In this document: in pieces, positions 31,130 to 32,222 of the stretch | How positions within the stretch are numbered: the stretch's first letter is position 1 | Layout of the letters: each line of letters starts with the position of its first letter | DNA from: an uncultured Desulfosporosinus sp. | GTDB lineage: Bacteria > Bacillota > Desulfitobacteriia > Desulfitobacteriales > Desulfitobacteriaceae | Direction of reading: 5' to 3' | NCBI GenBank assembly: GCA_927405585.1 | Contig: CAKMJS010000066.1 | Coordinates: 1-32,222, forward strand | DNA length: 32,222 nt | Notes under the pieces: generated by a model | What the model was told of the DNA's origin: nothing | The model's input: the letters and a program-made list of their open reading frames with translations, nothing else | The model's database searches: none | Position numbers and translations under genes: made by a program

Positions 31130-32222
31130 TCAAGCTAACTTTAAAGCCTTATTAAAACAGTCAATTGCTGTATCATATTGATCAATTTGATCATAAATAT
31201 TTCCAAGTAGAGCCCACCCTGCTGAATGGTGTGGATCTATTTCAATAAGCAAGTTAAGTAAAACAATCCCTTCTTGCCAATTTCCTTTACGTGTGAGGCA
31301 GACACATAAATTATATAAAATGATTGGATGATTGGGTTTTAGTTCTAAAGCCTCACGATAATACTCTGCTGCTTTTCTAGTGCGACCCTGATGAACCAAC
31401 GTAAAGGCGTAGTTATTAAGTAGGATAGGATCCTTGGGATAAATAATTTTTGCGCGTTCTAATAGATTAATTGCTTCTTGAGAACGACCTTGGTTTTGAT
31501 AGACTGCTGCCAGATTGCTTAATGAATCGTAGTGATCAGGTTCATATTTTAGCGTCAGTTTATAATACTTAATTCCTTTTTTGATCTGATTATTTTGGAT
31601 ATAACAGTATGCTAATCGGGACGCTATATCCGGCGTTCCCCCATAACGAAGCGTATTTTCAAAACTTATACAAGCGTCCGTCAACTGTTCGAGCATCAAA
31701 TGCATCTCAGCCTTCATTTCCCAAAACAGAGAGTTGTGTGGTTTAACTTGACAACATCCTTTAAAACACCTTAATGCTTCCAAGTATTCCTCATGAAATG
31801 CGTAAATAATTCCTAAACGATAATTTGTTTCTGCATTTTTAGGTGCAGCACGCAATGAATTACCCAGTGCCTGGACCGCTTCACGCCACTCTCCGAGTTC
31901 AAGTAAACAATCCGCCAGCAAGTCCCAGTATATGGATTGTTCAGGCTTTAAGTGAATTGCCTGCTCAATTTTCTTCTTGGCCTGCGGAATAAGTGCTTGA
32001 CCGATATAACACCGTGCCAAAAGGTAATTTATCTCAGCTGATTCTTCATTTTGTTTACTTTCCTGAAGTTCCAAATAATCTCTTGCTTCTTGATAAGCTT
32101 GAGCTTCGATCAAACAACGTACTATTCTATAATGTGCCTTTGCTGAATCGCGACTTAATAAACTCACCCAAGTAAGAATAGCTTCATCTGTCTTTCCAAG
32201 GCGATGCTGCCATCCAGCTTGG
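31130..32222 (-). CDS. Tetratricopeptide-repeat protein (5' end outside window)
   Basis: A GTG at 32167 would give a 345-residue protein. However, the frame stays open and keeps coding TPR sequence (AGWQHRLGKTDEAILTW) to the window edge, so the gene starts beyond it; 363 codons are visible. About ten tandem 34-residue TPR units fill the product, with typical motifs such as NYLLARCYIGQALIPQAKK, ETNYRLGIIYAFHEEYLEALR, DSLSNLAAVYQNQGRSQEAI and ILLNNYAFTLVHQGRTRKAAEYY. TPR solenoids bind partner proteins. No enzyme domain is visible, and any N-terminal signal or membrane anchor would be outside the window. The function is unknown. A strong terminator follows. Confidence 0.88.
   Translation of the reverse strand, partial: QAGWQHRLGKTDEAILTWVSLLSRDSAKAHYRIVRCLIEAQAYQEARDYLELQESKQNEESAEINYLLARCYIGQALIPQAKKKIEQAIHLKPEQSIYWDLLADCLLELGEWREAVQALGNSLRAAPKNAETNYRLGIIYAFHEEYLEALRCFKGCCQVKPHNSLFWEMKAEMHLMLEQLTDACISFENTLRYGGTPDIASRLAYCYIQNNQIKKGIKYYKLTLKYEPDHYDSLSNLAAVYQNQGRSQEAINLLERAKIIYPKDPILLNNYAFTLVHQGRTRKAAEYYREALELKPNHPIILYNLCVCLTRKGNWQEGIVLLNLLIEIDPHHSAGWALLGNIYDQIDQYDTAIDCFNKALKLA

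Noticed and set aside
32167-32169. GTG at 32167 as the start of the TPR gene
   Set aside because: The frame upstream to the window edge is open and codes a continuing TPR unit, so the gene is partial.
1-32222. CRISPR arrays, insertion sequences and prophage genes
   Set aside because: No regularly spaced direct repeats, transposase motifs, or integrase/phage structural genes were seen in any frame.

Overview
The window reads as chromosome from an anaerobic, endospore-forming member of the Firmicutes, most like the Desulfosporosinus/Desulfitobacterium group of the Peptococcaceae. The supporting features are an alpha/beta-type small acid-soluble spore protein, a SpoVB-type flippase, a TTG/GTG-rich set of start codons preceded by strong GGAGG Shine-Dalgarno sites, moderate-to-low GC, and a very large oxygen-sensitive-type activase. 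The genus assignment is inference. I see no phage, insertion sequence or CRISPR array.

Layout, left to right. The end of a RelE/ParE-type toxin gene enters at the left edge (1-198). It is followed by a structured 230-bp leader and a 14-helix DHA2-type multidrug exporter (431-1906). A bidirectional terminator separates these from a long minus-strand block. In transcription order that block holds PHP phosphoesterase, RCK-gated K+ channel and four-BON-domain protein (17009 to 14148); then, after a terminator, an FtsK/SpoIIIE translocase; then, after another terminator, a 2864-residue cyclic beta-1,2-glucan synthase and a small methyltransferase. A tRNA-Trp gene with a consensus promoter and a 64-residue coiled-coil protein face the other way at 17165-17645.

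The middle holds a TetR regulator and, 45 bases downstream, a 1448-residue protein. This protein appears to carry in one chain two ATP-dependent activator domains and two dehydratase-like domains of the 2-hydroxyacyl-CoA dehydratase system. The TetR promoter is overlaid by two overlapping palindromes. A minus-strand EF-G paralogue and a plus-strand spoVB gene then diverge from a 474-bp intergenic region.

The right part is a compact minus-strand 7-deazaguanine (queuosine precursor) operon: queD, DUF366, queE, folE, a small YpmA/DUF4264-like gene and surE. It has its own promoter and ends at a terminator shared with the convergent spore protein gene. FolE makes dihydroneopterin triphosphate, QueD converts it to carboxytetrahydropterin and QueE makes 7-carboxy-7-deazaguanine. 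DUF366 sits between QueD and QueE, translationally coupled to QueE, and its sequence suggests a biotin/lipoate-ligase-like core. QueC and QueF are not in the window. A TPR protein gene runs off the right edge.

The two most promising leads are the single-chain 'archerase-like' activase with its TetR switch and the DUF366 protein embedded in the queuosine operon. Several start codons were moved from the longest open frame to internal ATG, GTG or TTG codons with correctly spaced ribosome binding sites, as explained in the entries.
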